DNA of 43,429 nucleotides from an uncultured Gammaproteobacteria bacterium (GTDB lineage: Bacteria; Pseudomonadota; Gammaproteobacteria; Enterobacterales; Psychrobiaceae): the NCBI GenBank assembly GCA_913060565.1, contig CAJXRU010000017.1, forward strand, positions 1 through 43,429, read 5' to 3'. The notes under the pieces are model-generated. The model saw only the letters and a program-made list of their open reading frames with translations, did no database searches and had not been told where the DNA came from. The position numbers were made by a program, and so were the translations under genes. Numbering within the stretch: the stretch's first letter is position 1; every line of letters starts with the position of its first letter. This document shows positions 26,553 to 36,036 of this stretch, piece by piece.

Positions 26553-27888
26553 TCCTATTCCTATGGTGGATTGGGTTAAACAACTTGGTAAATATAATGA
26601 TCAAGTGAACCAATTCCAACCTGTTATGGCAGGGAAATTAAAACGGGTTGTGGGCTTAACTATGGAAGCGATTGGTTGTCGCGCACCGGTTGGCAGTCAG
26701 TGTAGTGTTGAAACGCTCACGGGAAACATTAATGCCGAAGTTGTTGGATTTAGCGATGATATTCTCTATCTCATGCCAAGTGAAGAAATTCACGGCGTGT
26801 TGCCCGGTGCTAAAGTCCAACCGCTTAATCATCAACAAGGCTTACCTGTAGGTCTTGAGTTATTGGGACGTGTGATTAACGGCATAGGTGAGCCACTTGA
26901 CGGTTTAGGCGCAATAAAAACTGGCACGAAGGTGTCAGGCAAGGCAACTCCCATTAACCCACTCGCTCGTCGACCAATTTCAAAGCCACTTGATGTTGGC
27001 ATTCGCGCTATCAATACGCTAATTACAGTTGGTAAAGGTCAGCGAATGGGATTATTCGCTGGTTCAGGTGTCGGAAAAAGTGTTTTACTAGGCATGATGA
27101 CTCGTGGCACCAGTGCTGATGTTATCGTTGTTGGTTTGGTTGGTGAGCGTGGGCGTGAAGTTAAAGAGTTTATTGAGGAGATCTTAGGTGAAGAAGGGCG
27201 TAAACGTTCTGTTGTCGTCGCAGCACCCGCTGACACATCACCGTTAATGCGTTTAAAAGCCTGTGAAACGTCAGTGACTATCGCTGAGTATTTTCGCGAT
27301 CAGGGGATGGAAGTTTTATTATTAATGGACTCACTCACCCGATTCGCCCAAGCGCAACGTGAAATTGCTCTCGCAATTGGTGAGCCTCCTGCCACCAAAG
27401 GATATCCGCCTTCAGTTTTTGCAAAGCTTCCACAGTTGGTTGAACGAGCTGGAAATGGTTCTGATGGACAAGGTTCGATTACGGCCTTTTATACTGTGCT
27501 AACAGAAGGGGACGATTTGCAGGATCCCATTGCTGATTCATCTCGCGCTATATTAGATGGCCATATTGTATTGTCACGTAGACTTGCTGAAGCTGGTCAT
27601 TATCCTGCCATTGATGTTGAGGCGTCAATTTCCCGTGTTATGCCGATGGTGGTGAGTGATGAACATATGCAATATGCACGCATGGTTAAACAAAACTATT
27701 CGCTGTATCAACAAAATAAAGATCTTATTGCTATTGGTGCCTATGTCGCAGGTGCAGATCCTAAAGTTGATAAAGCGATTCAATTTTATCCGGTTATTGA
27801 AGCATTTTGTCAGCAAACAATGAAAGAATCGCATCCCTATGATGAATCGTTAGTTGCCCTCACTCAACTTGGCCAAGCACTGCAATAA
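26545..27888 (+). CDS. fliI: Flagellar type III export ATPase
   Basis: A 447-residue ATPase of the F1-beta-like FliI/YscN family, powering substrate unfolding at the flagellar export gate. Walker A is GSGVGKS (173-179), the [14 protein letters not shown] block follows, Walker B is [13 protein letters not shown], and [18 protein letters not shown] and [11 protein letters not shown]-type segments are present. The ATG at 26545 overlaps fliH, and its TAA shares a base with the fliJ ATG. Length and motifs are normal. Confidence 0.98.
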   Translation: MSDPIPMVDWVKQLGKYNDQVNQFQPVMAGKLKRVVGLTMEAIGCRAPVGSQCSVETLTGNINAEVVGFSDDILYLMPSEEIHGVLPGAKVQPLNHQQGLPVGLELLGRVINGIGEPLDGLGAIKTGTKVSGKATPINPLARRPISKPLDVGIRAINTLITVGKGQRMGLFAGSGVGKSVLLGMMTRGTSADVIVVGLVGERGREVKEFIEEILGEEGRKRSVVVAAPADTSPLMRLKACETSVTIAEYFRDQGMEVLLLMDSLTRFAQAQREIALAIGEPPATKGYPPSVFAKLPQLVERAGNGSDGQGSITAFYTVLTEGDDLQDPIADSSRAILDGHIVLSRRLAEAGHYPAIDVEASISRVMPMVVSDEHMQYARMVKQNYSLYQQNKDLIAIGAYVAGADPKVDKAIQFYPVIEAFCQQTMKESHPYDESLVALTQLGQALQ

Positions 27889-28334
27889 TGGCTAACGTTA
27901 AACAACTGACTATTGTCTTAGAGATGGCTCAGAAGAAAGAACAAGACGCGCTTAAGGTTTTTAGTCAGGCTCAACAACAACTTAATCAACTCAAAGAGCA
28001 AATGGAATCACTTGTTCAATATAAGCAAGATTATTTGGCTCAAATGAAACCTGACAATATTCAACAGGTCAGTGCAGATAAATTGATTCGTTTACAGGGG
28101 TTTCTTGCTCAAATTGATCAGTCAATATTTCAACAGCGTGATGTCATTGCAAAAGCAGCGTTAGCAGTCGATGCAAGACGTGTAACCTGGGCGAAAGCAA
28201 AACAATATGCAGATTCCATTTTGTTCCTTATCGATAAGCAAAATAACGAAATCTTTTTAAAAGAAGAGAAACAGCAACAGAAAATGGCAGACGAATTTGC
28301 CATGATGTCCCATCATAGAAAACAAAGAAATTAA
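27888..28334 (+). CDS. fliJ: Flagellar export chaperone/stalk protein FliJ
   Basis: A 148-residue, Gln- and Lys-rich, almost wholly helical protein predicted to form a two-stranded coiled coil. This is typical of FliJ, the gamma-like stalk that sits in the FliI hexamer and escorts export chaperones. Sequence is weakly conserved in this family, so position directly after fliI (one-base overlap) and the coiled coil carry the assignment. It is the last gene of the fliE operon before the fliK promoter. Confidence 0.88.
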   Translation: MANVKQLTIVLEMAQKKEQDALKVFSQAQQQLNQLKEQMESLVQYKQDYLAQMKPDNIQQVSADKLIRLQGFLAQIDQSIFQQRDVIAKAALAVDARRVTWAKAKQYADSILFLIDKQNNEIFLKEEKQQQKMADEFAMMSHHRKQRN

Positions 28335-28357
28335 ACAACCTTCCATATTTGTAATCA

Positions 28358-28373
28358 TGGCTCAATATTTGCT
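28358..28373 (+). promoter_or_regulatory. Sigma-54 promoter of the fliK operon
   Basis: TGGCTCAATATTTGCT has GG (28359-28360) and GC (28371-28372) ten bases apart, 127 bases before the fliK start. It would drive fliKLMNOPQR-flhB. Confidence 0.82.
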
Positions 28374-28402
28374 TTTATTATTTGAACTGATCAGTTTATT
28401 TC

Positions 28403-28416
28403 AAATATAAATTGAC
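28403..28416 (+). promoter_or_regulatory. FlrA half-box and palindrome in the fliK leader
   Basis: AAATATAAATTGAC keeps the right ten bases of the FleQ consensus but lacks the left GTCA. A perfect 12-base palindrome, AACTGATCAGTT, lies at 28385-28396, between it and the sigma-54 element. Either could be a regulator site; both are tentative. Confidence 0.3.
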
Positions 28417-28500
28417 AAGAAACTCTAAGAATTACGTAAATTATTGTTTATTATTGTTTTAATTTTATCTCTCTGACATTGTGAGCAAGGAAATAGTCTT

Positions 28501-30405
28501 TTGGAATCATTTAATCTTATCAATTTAAATGCCAGTGTCGATAATTCGGCAACTTTTGCCGCTTCTTCAGCGTCTTCTACCGCACTTAACGGAGAAATGA
28601 GCGAGCAAGCGCAACACTTCCAGGCTGCAAATGAATTAACTTTCAATGATCACCTGACTCAATCTATCGAATCAAATAATGTTAAATTTGAAGAGCCAAT
28701 AGATGAGAAGACTAGAGCACTAATTGAACAACTGATGCGTTTGTTAAAAAATGAACAGCAGTCAAAGTCATTACGTGAAGATAGTAATGCTATTGAAGAG
28801 GCACAAGAGCTAGTTTCAAAAGATAACCTTGAAGATAGCGACAACATTTTAGCGAAACTTGAAAATATAATTGCGAGTTTATCACCGTCAAAAAGTAAGC
28901 TGCTTTCTAACTCATTAGCTGAAATAAAAGCACTAAATGGCGAATCTAATGGTGAATTGCATCGTGACAAATTAACCAAATTGATGGAGCAATTTGAATT
29001 AAACTTAGAGCGACAACTAGATAAGTTACAAGCACCAAACCAAGAATTAGCCGACATCGACATCGACATCGACATCGACATCGACATCGACAACGCTTCA
29101 ATGAACGAGCTTGAATCAATCATCAATGACGTGAAAAATTTATTGTCAAAATTAGGAGCAAGTCAAAATCAGCAGGTATCAAATGAAGAACTCGCGGCTG
29201 AATTAACCCAATTGCAAGCGCGAATTAAATCATTAAATGTTGACGATATAAGCCTTGCAGGTGTTAAAGATAACATTGAGGAACTCGTCAATGTTACCAG
29301 CGAAGGATTGTCGTTGCTTCAGGATCGTGTGTCTCAGGAACCTAATGCTCAAAAAGCACAGCAAAGCGACGGAAAAATCGTTCAAAAAATGACAGTCAGT
29401 GGTGGTGAAGAACTACTTAGCGATAAGTTACAAACATTGATTACAGAGCTGCCAGAGCAGCAACGTCAGCAATTACTTAATTTTACCTCTGAAAAGCATG
29501 AACAAGTTGTTGTTAATACGCAATCTGCTAAACAAATGCTTGCACAAATTGAAGGTAGTCGACAAAGTTTACAACAGCAAATAGACCCAAATGCCGACTT
29601 GGCAGGTGAGTTAGATCAAAGTAATGCGTCATCTCAATTGTCAATGAAAGGCAATGAAATGGACAGAGCAAGCACTGGACGTGACAACTCAATTGCTCGG
29701 GCTGCTAGTGAAAGTGAAAAACAAATCAATGTAAAAACCGCTTCAGTCGCAAGTGAACGAGAGCTTGTAAAAGGTGATGTTGTTATTGAACAAGACAAAC
29801 CAGTAACGTCAAAAGTTGATGCGTTAGTTGCGCAGCTAGAGTCGAGTTTTCGCAATAGCTCCGCAAGCACAACGCCAGCAGAAACATCTATTGGTGGCGC
29901 TGCAGCAAGAGTTGAACAACAAGTGGCCAAAGAGTTTGCTTCTAGCCAGTTAGCCGCAAACAAAGCGCCTGAAACGTTGGCGCAGCGTGTGACCTTAAAC
30001 GATAACAGTATGGCATCTCAACAACTCAAAGAGCACATGACAATGATGGCTCGTGGTGGCATCAATCATGTCGTTTTGAACCTAGATCCTGAAGAACTAG
30101 GCGCAATGTCGGTGCGCATAGTGATGCAACAAGACCAAATGAACGTTCAATTTCAGGTGAGTAATCCACAAGCAAAAGATATGTTAGAGCAGGCAATGGC
30201 AAGGCTTAAAGAGTCTCTGCAAGAGCAAGGTATTGAATTAAACCAGAGTGATGTAAAAGAACAAAACCAACAACAAAAAGAATCTCAACAAGCCCAACAG
30301 TCGAATTTATTTAGTGAGCAGGGGGAGTTTGATGATGAAGGGATCGAGCCGGTGATCTTAGTTTTGAACAAACAATCGTCCAACGGCATTGATTATTACG
30401 CGTAA
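28501..30405 (+). CDS. fliK: Flagellar hook-length control protein
   Basis: A 634-residue FliK, the secreted ruler that fixes hook length and switches export specificity through FlhB. The N-terminal ~500 residues are low-complexity, Gln/Ser/Asn/Glu-rich and poorly conserved, as is usual. The conserved C-terminal domain is visible near 510-590: MARGGINHVVLNLDPEELG, MSVRIVMQQDQMNVQFQVSN and MLEQAMARLKESLQEQGIEL. The start is TTG at 28501, eight to nine bases after AAGGAA; no ATG occurs for about 30 codons. A six-unit GACATC repeat inserts an Asp-Ile tract. It is longer than enteric FliK. Confidence 0.92.
   Translation: MESFNLINLNASVDNSATFAASSASSTALNGEMSEQAQHFQAANELTFNDHLTQSIESNNVKFEEPIDEKTRALIEQLMRLLKNEQQSKSLREDSNAIEEAQELVSKDNLEDSDNILAKLENIIASLSPSKSKLLSNSLAEIKALNGESNGELHRDKLTKLMEQFELNLERQLDKLQAPNQELADIDIDIDIDIDIDNASMNELESIINDVKNLLSKLGASQNQQVSNEELAAELTQLQARIKSLNVDDISLAGVKDNIEELVNVTSEGLSLLQDRVSQEPNAQKAQQSDGKIVQKMTVSGGEELLSDKLQTLITELPEQQRQQLLNFTSEKHEQVVVNTQSAKQMLAQIEGSRQSLQQQIDPNADLAGELDQSNASSQLSMKGNEMDRASTGRDNSIARAASESEKQINVKTASVASERELVKGDVVIEQDKPVTSKVDALVAQLESSFRNSSASTTPAETSIGGAAARVEQQVAKEFASSQLAANKAPETLAQRVTLNDNSMASQQLKEHMTMMARGGINHVVLNLDPEELGAMSVRIVMQQDQMNVQFQVSNPQAKDMLEQAMARLKESLQEQGIELNQSDVKEQNQQQKESQQAQQSNLFSEQGEFDDEGIEPVILVLNKQSSNGIDYYA
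29053..29088 (+). repeat. Hexanucleotide tandem repeat (GACATC)6 in fliK
   Basis: Six perfect GACATC units, followed by one GACAAC, encode alternating Asp-Ile. Unit gain or loss by slippage would keep the frame and change FliK length by two residues per unit. Confidence 0.97.
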
Positions 30406-30536
30406 CAGGCATGTTCTATAGGATAATTGTTTGTAGTGTGGTAGCTTTAAATCGATGATTTATCACGGGTTCAATTGCTTAACAGAGAGTGTTAGGATCA
30501 GTGGTTTAGAAATAGTTTTTGTGAAGGAATGTAAAT

Positions 30537-31073
30537 ATGGCTGAAGAAGCAGTTGAAGAAGCGCAAGGCGGTAGTAAAAAGCTACTAATTATTATTATTG
30601 CTGTTGTGGTATTGATTGCTGGTGGCGCAGGTGCTTTTTTCTTTCTATCGGGCTCAGATGAACCGACAGATCCAGAAATGTCTCTTGAAGAAGGCGCTGA
30701 GCCAGACCCTGAGATGGCTGAGGATAGTGGTGACGAAGGCGAAGCAGAAACCGGCGACGCGTTTTACGTTGGAATGCCACGTCCATTTGTTTTTAATGTG
30801 CCTGGTTATGGCAGAGACCGATTAGTACAAATTAAAGTGCAGTTAATGGTGCGAGGCGGTGAGCACGATACTATTGCCAGAAAACATATACCATTAATTG
30901 AAGATACATTACTAACAACTTTTAGCACCTCAAATGCAGAAAAGCTTTCAACTAATGAAGGCAAACAGGAGTTGCGTAAAGAATCTCTTGCTGCTGTGCA
31001 GCAGGCGCTTGAACCACTTGTTGGAAAACCTGTGGTTGAGAAAGTATTATTTATTGGATTTGTTATGCAATAA
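30537..31073 (+). CDS. fliL: Flagellar basal body-associated protein FliL
   Basis: A 178-residue single-pass inner-membrane protein that associates with the stator and supports torque. A Lys pair precedes the membrane helix at about residues 15-37 (LLIIIIAVVVLIAGGAGAFFF). An acidic Glu/Asp/Pro linker follows, then the periplasmic stomatin-like domain (RPFVFNVPGYGRDRLVQIKVQLMVRG) and the terminal VVEKVLFIGFVMQ. AAGGAA lies seven bases before the ATG. The 131-base gap after fliK has a short inverted repeat (30448-30462) but no promoter that I can defend. Confidence 0.95.
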   Translation: MAEEAVEEAQGGSKKLLIIIIAVVVLIAGGAGAFFFLSGSDEPTDPEMSLEEGAEPDPEMAEDSGDEGEAETGDAFYVGMPRPFVFNVPGYGRDRLVQIKVQLMVRGGEHDTIARKHIPLIEDTLLTTFSTSNAEKLSTNEGKQELRKESLAAVQQALEPLVGKPVVEKVLFIGFVMQ

Positions 31074-31122
31074 CTCTTAATTGAGTTATTGATGTCGTTA
31101 ACTAAGAAAGGCGGACTAAAGC

Positions 31123-32145
31123 TTGAATGATCTACTGAGTCAAGACGAAATTGATGCGTTGTTACATGGTGTAGATGACGTTGAAGAAGAAGAAGTTGCA
31201 GGAGGCGCTGGAGATAGTGCCGCTGAATATGACTTCTCTTCTCAAGATCGTATTGTTCGTGGTCGAATGCCCACCCTTGAAATGGTTAATGAGCGTTTTG
31301 CTCGCCATTTGCGCATTAGTTTATTTAACTTAATGCGCCGTACTACTGAAGTATCCATCAATGGCGTGCAAATGTTGAAGTTTGGCGAGTACATTCATAC
31401 ATTATTTGTACCGACAAGTTTGAACATGGTTCGTTTTAGACCACTTAAAGGCACCGCATTAATTACCCTTGAAGCGCGTTTAGTGTTTATTTTAGTAGAT
31501 AATTTCTTTGGTGGTGATGGTCGTTATCCTGCAAAAATTGAGGGACGTGAATTTACGCCAACAGAGCGCCGAATCATTCAATTGTTGTTAAAAATTGTAT
31601 TTGAAGATTATATGGAAGCTTGGGCGCCAGTGATGGATGTTGAGTTTGAATATTTGGACTCAGAAGTGAATCCGTCAATGGCCAATATTGTCAGTCCAAC
31701 AGAAGTTATTGTTGTCTGTTCTTTTCATATTGAACTTGATGGCGGTGGCGGTGATTTTCATATCGCGTTGCCTTATTCGATGCTTGAACCAATCAGAGAG
31801 CTATTGGATGCTGGTGTTCAATCTGATAAAGAAGATACGGATCAACGTTGGAGCGCAGCCCTTAAAGACGAAATTATGGACGTTGAAGTCGAGCTGGAAG
31901 TAGGGCTTGGTGAAGTTGATTTAACTCTGCGTAAAATCATGGAAATGAAAGAAGGCGATATTATTCCATTTGAGATGCCCGATGAGCTCGTTGTGAAAGC
32001 AGAAGAGTTGCCTTCATTTAGAGGGAAACTTGGGCAAGTTAATGATAATTATGGTCTTGAAGTAACGTCGATTATTCCGCGACCGGAATCGCAAAAGTCA
32101 GAATTTCAATTACTTCAGCGAAAAATGTCTGAAGAAAAATCGTAA
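31123..32145 (+). CDS. fliM: Flagellar motor switch protein FliM
   Basis: A 340-residue C-ring protein. The N-terminal NDLLSQDEIDALLHG is the conserved CheY-P-binding peptide. The middle domain includes LEMVNERFARHLRISLFNLMRRTTEVS and FFGGDGRYPAKIEGREFTPTERRII. The C-terminal SpoA domain binds FliN (LRKIMEMKEGDIIPFEMPDE). The start is TTG at 31123, aligning exactly with the Met that opens this peptide in relatives. The nearby ATG at 31128 is out of frame. Confidence 0.97.
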   Translation: MNDLLSQDEIDALLHGVDDVEEEEVAGGAGDSAAEYDFSSQDRIVRGRMPTLEMVNERFARHLRISLFNLMRRTTEVSINGVQMLKFGEYIHTLFVPTSLNMVRFRPLKGTALITLEARLVFILVDNFFGGDGRYPAKIEGREFTPTERRIIQLLLKIVFEDYMEAWAPVMDVEFEYLDSEVNPSMANIVSPTEVIVVCSFHIELDGGGGDFHIALPYSMLEPIRELLDAGVQSDKEDTDQRWSAALKDEIMDVEVELEVGLGEVDLTLRKIMEMKEGDIIPFEMPDELVVKAEELPSFRGKLGQVNDNYGLEVTSIIPRPESQKSEFQLLQRKMSEEKS

Positions 32146-32159
32146 GTGAGAGATAAAAG

Positions 32160-32549
32160 ATGAGTGATATGGATGATTGGGCTGACGCAATGGCTGAACA
32201 AGCCGATGCCGAGGCCGAAGAAGCACAGAAAGCGGAATTAGATCAGCTTGATGAGTCCGCTATTGGTGGTGACGGTGCATCGTCGGGTGATGAAAAACTT
32301 GATGCTATTTTAGATATTCCAGTGACTATATCAATGGAAGTTGGACGATCAAATATTACTATTCGTAATTTACTGCAATTAAATCAAGGCTCTGTTATCG
32401 AACTTGATCGTGTTGCTGGTGAGTCTCTTGATGTTCTAGTTAACGGTACCTTAATCGCCCATGGTGAAGTGGTTGTCGTCAATGATAAATTTGGTATTCG
32501 ATTAACTGATGTTATTAGTCAAACAGAACGTATTAAAAAATTACGTTAG
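32160..32549 (+). CDS. fliN: Flagellar motor switch protein FliN
   Basis: A 129-residue C-ring protein. An acidic, Ala-rich N-terminal stretch (DDWADAMAEQADAEAEEAQ) is followed by the SpoA domain: ILDIPVTISMEVGRSNITIRNLL, GSVIELDRVAGESLDVLVNG and [14 protein letters not shown]. It forms the base of the C-ring with FliM and binds FliH to dock the export ATPase. It begins 14 bases after fliM. Its end overlaps the proposed fliO start. Confidence 0.97.
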   Translation: MSDMDDWADAMAEQADAEAEEAQKAELDQLDESAIGGDGASSGDEKLDAILDIPVTISMEVGRSNITIRNLLQLNQGSVIELDRVAGESLDVLVNGTLIAHGEVVVVNDKFGIRLTDVISQTERIKKLR

Positions 32550-32934
32550 AAAGCTTAGCGCTGGATTTATAGCCAGCCTTAGTTTACCTGCCGCGGCAAC
32601 AACACTGACTGAGCCGCCAGATTTCTTACGCATGTTAATGTCGCTAATTATCGTTTTGGCGGTTATTTTCTTGCTTGCGTTTATCGTTAAAAAACTGAAA
32701 ATTACTCCCCATAGTCAAAAACATCTGCGCACAGTGGCTCAATTATCTGTTGGCACTAAAGAGCGCGTTGTGGTTGTTGAAGTTAATGGCGAGCAATTTA
32801 TGTTGGGGGTTACTAGTAACAATGTTAATTTACTCCATAAACTCGACCAACCGATTGAAAAAACGCAACTATCAGAAAGCACCGAAAGAATACCGCTGAC
32901 AATTCAGTCGTTATTGAAGAAAGGGAAGTCATGA
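32509..32934 (+). CDS. fliO: Flagellar export assembly protein FliO
   Basis: A 141-residue (at most) membrane protein that helps assemble the FliP ring of the export gate. There is a basic, signal-like N-terminal region ([19 protein letters not shown]) and one strong membrane helix at about 45-62 ([18 protein letters not shown]). A cytoplasmic FliO domain follows, with [25 protein letters not shown]. The start is uncertain: ATG 32509 overlaps fliN by 41 bases. It ends in an ATGA overlap with fliP. Family conservation is low, but position between fliN and fliP settles it. Confidence 0.9.
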   Translation: MLLVKQNVLKNYVRKLSAGFIASLSLPAAATTLTEPPDFLRMLMSLIIVLAVIFLLAFIVKKLKITPHSQKHLRTVAQLSVGTKERVVVVEVNGEQFMLGVTSNNVNLLHKLDQPIEKTQLSESTERIPLTIQSLLKKGKS

Positions 32935-33668
32935 TCAAGTATTTCATTGCTACATTAATCATGTTGGTGTCGCCAACGCTGATGGCAGATACAGGTTTGC
33001 CAGCGGTTACTGTTGTACCTAACTCTGACGGAACGCAAAGTTACAGTATAACGCTCCAGGTACTTGCCTTAATGACGGCGCTGAGTTTTATTCCCGCTGT
33101 CTTAATAATGATGACCTCTTTTACCCGTATCGTCATTGTTTTATCAATTTTAAGACAAGCAATGGGCTTGCAACAGGCACCATCTAATCAGGTCATTATT
33201 GGTCTTTCGCTATTTCTAAGCCTGTTTATCATGTCACCCGTCCTTGATAAGATTAATAACGTTGCGGTTCAACCCTATGTAAACGAGCAAGTGGATGCCA
33301 TCGCAGCGCTAAAGTTAGCACAAGGGCCCATTCGTGAATTTATGCTTTCGCAAACGCGGGAAAAAGATATAGCAACCTTTTTAGATATTGCTAACCGTAC
33401 AGACGTTGCAGCACCAGAAGACGCGCCAATGACCGTATTAATTCCAGCGTTTATTACGAGTGAATTAAAAACCGCTTTTCAGATTGGGTTTATGCTGTTT
33501 ATTCCTTTTTTGGTCATTGATTTGGTTGTTGCCAGTGTATTGATGGCGATGGGTATGATGATGTTATCGCCCATGATTGTTTCGTTGCCATTTAAACTGA
33601 TGTTGTTTGTTTTAGTTGATGGTTGGTCGCTGGTAATGGGAACACTTGCCAAGAGTTTTGGGTTATGA
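32931..33668 (+). CDS. fliP: Flagellar export gate protein FliP
   Basis: A 245-residue core export-gate membrane protein. A cleavable signal peptide is visible ([18 protein letters not shown]). The family block [25 protein letters not shown]-like region comes next, then [40 protein letters not shown] and [18 protein letters not shown]. Five copies form the FliPQR pore with FliQ and FliR. The ATG overlaps the fliO stop. Confidence 0.98.
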   Translation: MIKYFIATLIMLVSPTLMADTGLPAVTVVPNSDGTQSYSITLQVLALMTALSFIPAVLIMMTSFTRIVIVLSILRQAMGLQQAPSNQVIIGLSLFLSLFIMSPVLDKINNVAVQPYVNEQVDAIAALKLAQGPIREFMLSQTREKDIATFLDIANRTDVAAPEDAPMTVLIPAFITSELKTAFQIGFMLFIPFLVIDLVVASVLMAMGMMMLSPMIVSLPFKLMLFVLVDGWSLVMGTLAKSFGL

Positions 33669-33692
33669 CGAGACTAGAAAAGGAGCAAATAA

Positions 33693-33962
33693 ATGTCACC
33701 TGAAGTGTTTGTCGATATATTTAGAGATGCGCTGTTCGTGGTTATGCTGCTTGTTGCGGCCATTGTTGTGCCCAGCTTAATAATTGGTTTGATTGTGGCT
33801 GTTTTTCAGGCGGCAACGTCCATCAATGAACAAACATTAAGTTTCTTACCTCGATTGATGGTGACATTATTAGCATTAATTTTTGGTGCCCATTGGCTTA
33901 CACAACAATTAATGGACTTTACTATCGGTATGATTGAAGCGATTCCTCGCGTAATAGGCTAG
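33693..33962 (+). CDS. fliQ: Flagellar export gate protein FliQ
   Basis: An 89-residue two-helix membrane protein of the FliPQR export gate. Helices fall near residues 17-40 and 55-78, with the family signature GLIVAVFQAATSINEQTLSFLPR between them. AAAAGGAG seven bases before the ATG is one of the best ribosome sites in the window, fitting the higher stoichiometry needed. It is followed three bases later by fliR. Confidence 0.97.
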   Translation: MSPEVFVDIFRDALFVVMLLVAAIVVPSLIIGLIVAVFQAATSINEQTLSFLPRLMVTLLALIFGAHWLTQQLMDFTIGMIEAIPRVIG

Positions 33963-33965
33963 CCT

Positions 33966-34751
33966 GTGACACTTTACGAGAACATCATCATGGAATGGCT
34001 TGCGGCTCACATTTGGGCATTTGCACGCGTTTCTGGGATGTTTATGGTGATGACAGTTGTTGGCAGCAATAATTTATCAACTAAATTACGGCTATTTTAT
34101 GCGTTAGCTATCACTTATTTAATTGTGCCGACAATCGGTCATTTCCCAACCGCTGATCTCTTCTCATTTTCTAGTTATATCATCGTTATCCAACAGACCT
34201 TAATTGGTGTTGCCATTGGTTTTATATCCGTTTTAGTGATGCAGTCCTTTGTTATTGCGGGCCAGGTAATAGGTATGCAAACAAGTTTAGGTTTTGCATC
34301 CATGGTTGATCCTGGCTCTGGGCAGACTGTGCCCGTTGTCGGTCAGTTCTTTTTATTACTAGCAACGTTAATGTTTTTAGCCATTGATGGCCATTTAATT
34401 ATGATAAAAATGCTAGTCATCAGCTTTGAGACGCTGCCTATCGGTGAAGTCGGATTATCGAGCGTGACACTAGAAAAAATTGCAAAATGGGGCATGTGGA
34501 TGTTTACCTCAGCACTTGCTATGTCCATTGCAGCAATGGTTGCATTACTTGTTATTAATTTCTCATTCGGTATTTTAACTCGCGCCGCGCCGCAGTTAAA
34601 TATATTCTCAATTGGTTTCCCTGTGACCATGCTTGCTGGCCTACTAGTGCTATGGCTAACCCTTGATACTGTCATGTCGCACTTTGACGCACAGTGGGCT
34701 CGCGGCATGGAAATGATGTGTAATGTTATCAATACTAAGTGTGAATTTTAA
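33966..34751 (+). CDS. fliR: Flagellar export gate protein FliR
   Basis: A 261-residue polytopic membrane protein, the single-copy component closing the FliPQR spiral. About six hydrophobic segments are visible. Landmarks are FARVSGMFMVMTVVG, IGFISVLVMQSFVIAGQVIGMQTSLGFASMVDP and APQLNIFSIGFPVTMLAGLL. The first in-frame start is GTG at 33966; ATG at 33990 (MEWLAAHIW) is an alternative that matches the usual FliR N-terminus. Neither has a strong ribosome site, so the start is uncertain. Confidence 0.95.
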   Translation: MTLYENIIMEWLAAHIWAFARVSGMFMVMTVVGSNNLSTKLRLFYALAITYLIVPTIGHFPTADLFSFSSYIIVIQQTLIGVAIGFISVLVMQSFVIAGQVIGMQTSLGFASMVDPGSGQTVPVVGQFFLLLATLMFLAIDGHLIMIKMLVISFETLPIGEVGLSSVTLEKIAKWGMWMFTSALAMSIAAMVALLVINFSFGILTRAAPQLNIFSIGFPVTMLAGLLVLWLTLDTVMSHFDAQWARGMEMMCNVINTKCEF

Positions 34752-34766
34752 GGGAGGCTGTACGTA

Positions 34767-35897
34767 ATGGCAGAAAGTGACGGCCAAGAAAAAACCGAAC
34801 AAGCCACTCCCAAGAAGCTACAGCAAGCGCGAGAAAAAGGGCAGGTCCCTCGCTCTAAAGATCTTGGCACAGCAGCCGTTTTAATCGCTTCTGCTGTTGG
34901 TATGTATATCTTCGGTAGCGCGATTGCTAGTTCTCTATTTAATGTCATGAAGCGGATGTTTTCACTTAAACGCAACGAAGCATTTGATACCAACCAATTT
35001 GGCTTAATGTGGGCGGAAGTGATGTCAACTATAGCTTGGCCAATTATTGGCTTTGTTGTCAGTCTATTTATTGCTGCATTTATTGGTAGTATCGCATTAG
35101 GTGGTTTGACTTTTAGTAGTGAAGCTATGATGCCTAAAGCATCAAAAATGAGCCCCATAGCTGGATTTAAGCGGATGTTTGGCATGCAGGCTGTTGTTGA
35201 GCTTTTGAAGTCTATTGGTAAGTTTGCGGTGATTGCCACATTAGCTTGGACATTATTGACCTTTTATTTTCCACGCATTTTGGCGTTAAGCCAAACATCA
35301 TTTCCGTTAAACGTGATTGAAGCGCTTGATATCCTTTTATGGATTTTTATTTTACTGTGCTGTTCACTATTACTTATTGCGGCAGTTGATGCGCCATATC
35401 AGATTTTTAAGCACAGTAAAGAGCTTAAAATGACGATGCAAGAAGTCAAAGATGAACATAAAAATATTGAAGGTAAACCAGAAGTTAAAGGACGACAGCG
35501 TCAACTTCAAAGAGAAGTATCCCAACGACGAATGATGCAAGATGTGCCAGAGGCCGACGTCATTGTCACAAATCCTACTCACTTTTCTGTTGCGCTTAAA
35601 TATGATGTTAATGGTTCAAGTGCACCTACCGTTGTTGCTAAAGGTGGCGACCATATGGCGTTTAGGATCCGTGAGGTTGCTCGAGAGCATGAGGTCTCTA
35701 TTGTTTCTAGTCCTGCGCTTGCACGAGCAATCTATCATACCACCGAAATTAGTGAGCCAATACCTGATGGTTTGTTCGCCGCTGTCGCACAAGTATTAGC
35801 TTATGTTTACCAGTTAGAGCAATTTAAAAAGCGCAAAGGACGTCGACCAACCAAGTTACCTAAGGAATTTGAGATCCCTGATAGTCTAAAATATTAG
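34767..35897 (+). CDS. flhB: Flagellar export switch protein FlhB
   Basis: A 376-residue export-gate protein that switches from rod/hook to filament substrates. The N-terminus GQEKTEQATPKKLQQAREKGQVPRSKD is diagnostic. Four membrane segments follow, and the cytoplasmic domain contains the self-cleaving N-P-T-H at residues 269-272 (VTNPTHFSVALKY). KGGDHMAFRIREVARE and IPDGLFAAVAQVLAYVYQL complete it. GGGAGG lies nine bases before the ATG. It is the last gene of the fliK operon. Confidence 0.97.
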   Translation: MAESDGQEKTEQATPKKLQQAREKGQVPRSKDLGTAAVLIASAVGMYIFGSAIASSLFNVMKRMFSLKRNEAFDTNQFGLMWAEVMSTIAWPIIGFVVSLFIAAFIGSIALGGLTFSSEAMMPKASKMSPIAGFKRMFGMQAVVELLKSIGKFAVIATLAWTLLTFYFPRILALSQTSFPLNVIEALDILLWIFILLCCSLLLIAAVDAPYQIFKHSKELKMTMQEVKDEHKNIEGKPEVKGRQRQLQREVSQRRMMQDVPEADVIVTNPTHFSVALKYDVNGSSAPTVVAKGGDHMAFRIREVAREHEVSIVSSPALARAIYHTTEISEPIPDGLFAAVAQVLAYVYQLEQFKKRKGRRPTKLPKEFEIPDSLKY

Positions 35898-36022
35898 TCT
35901 GATTTTTAGTCACTTGGTTATTAATAGAAAAATAGTTATTTCAGGCAACAGTTTATGTACATCGACGCTATCTTATTGTTGGTTCACACTAAAATAAAAA
36001 TTAGATTAGCTAAATTGACATT

Positions 36023-36036
36023 GTCAATAAAATGAC
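36023..36036 (+). promoter_or_regulatory. FlrA-type box upstream of flhA
   Basis: GTCAATAAAATGAC differs by one base from the FleQ-type GTCAATAAATTGAC. Here it lies about 80 bases upstream of the sigma-54 element, an enhancer-like position, unlike the leader positions at flrB and fliE. Confidence 0.5.

Noticed and set aside
28659-29126. 155-codon minus-strand frame inside fliK
   Set aside because: Its Met-Ser repeat is just the reverse of the GACATC repeat and it is antisense to fliK.
30406-30536. Promoter search in the fliK-fliL gap
   Set aside because: No GG-N10-GC, no FlrA box and no convincing sigma-70 or sigma-28 element was found, so fliL is left in the fliK transcript.
34343-35239. 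Minus-strand frames of 129 and 163 codons over fliR and flhB
   Set aside because: Both are antisense to export-gate genes with all motifs intact, and neither resembles a known protein.
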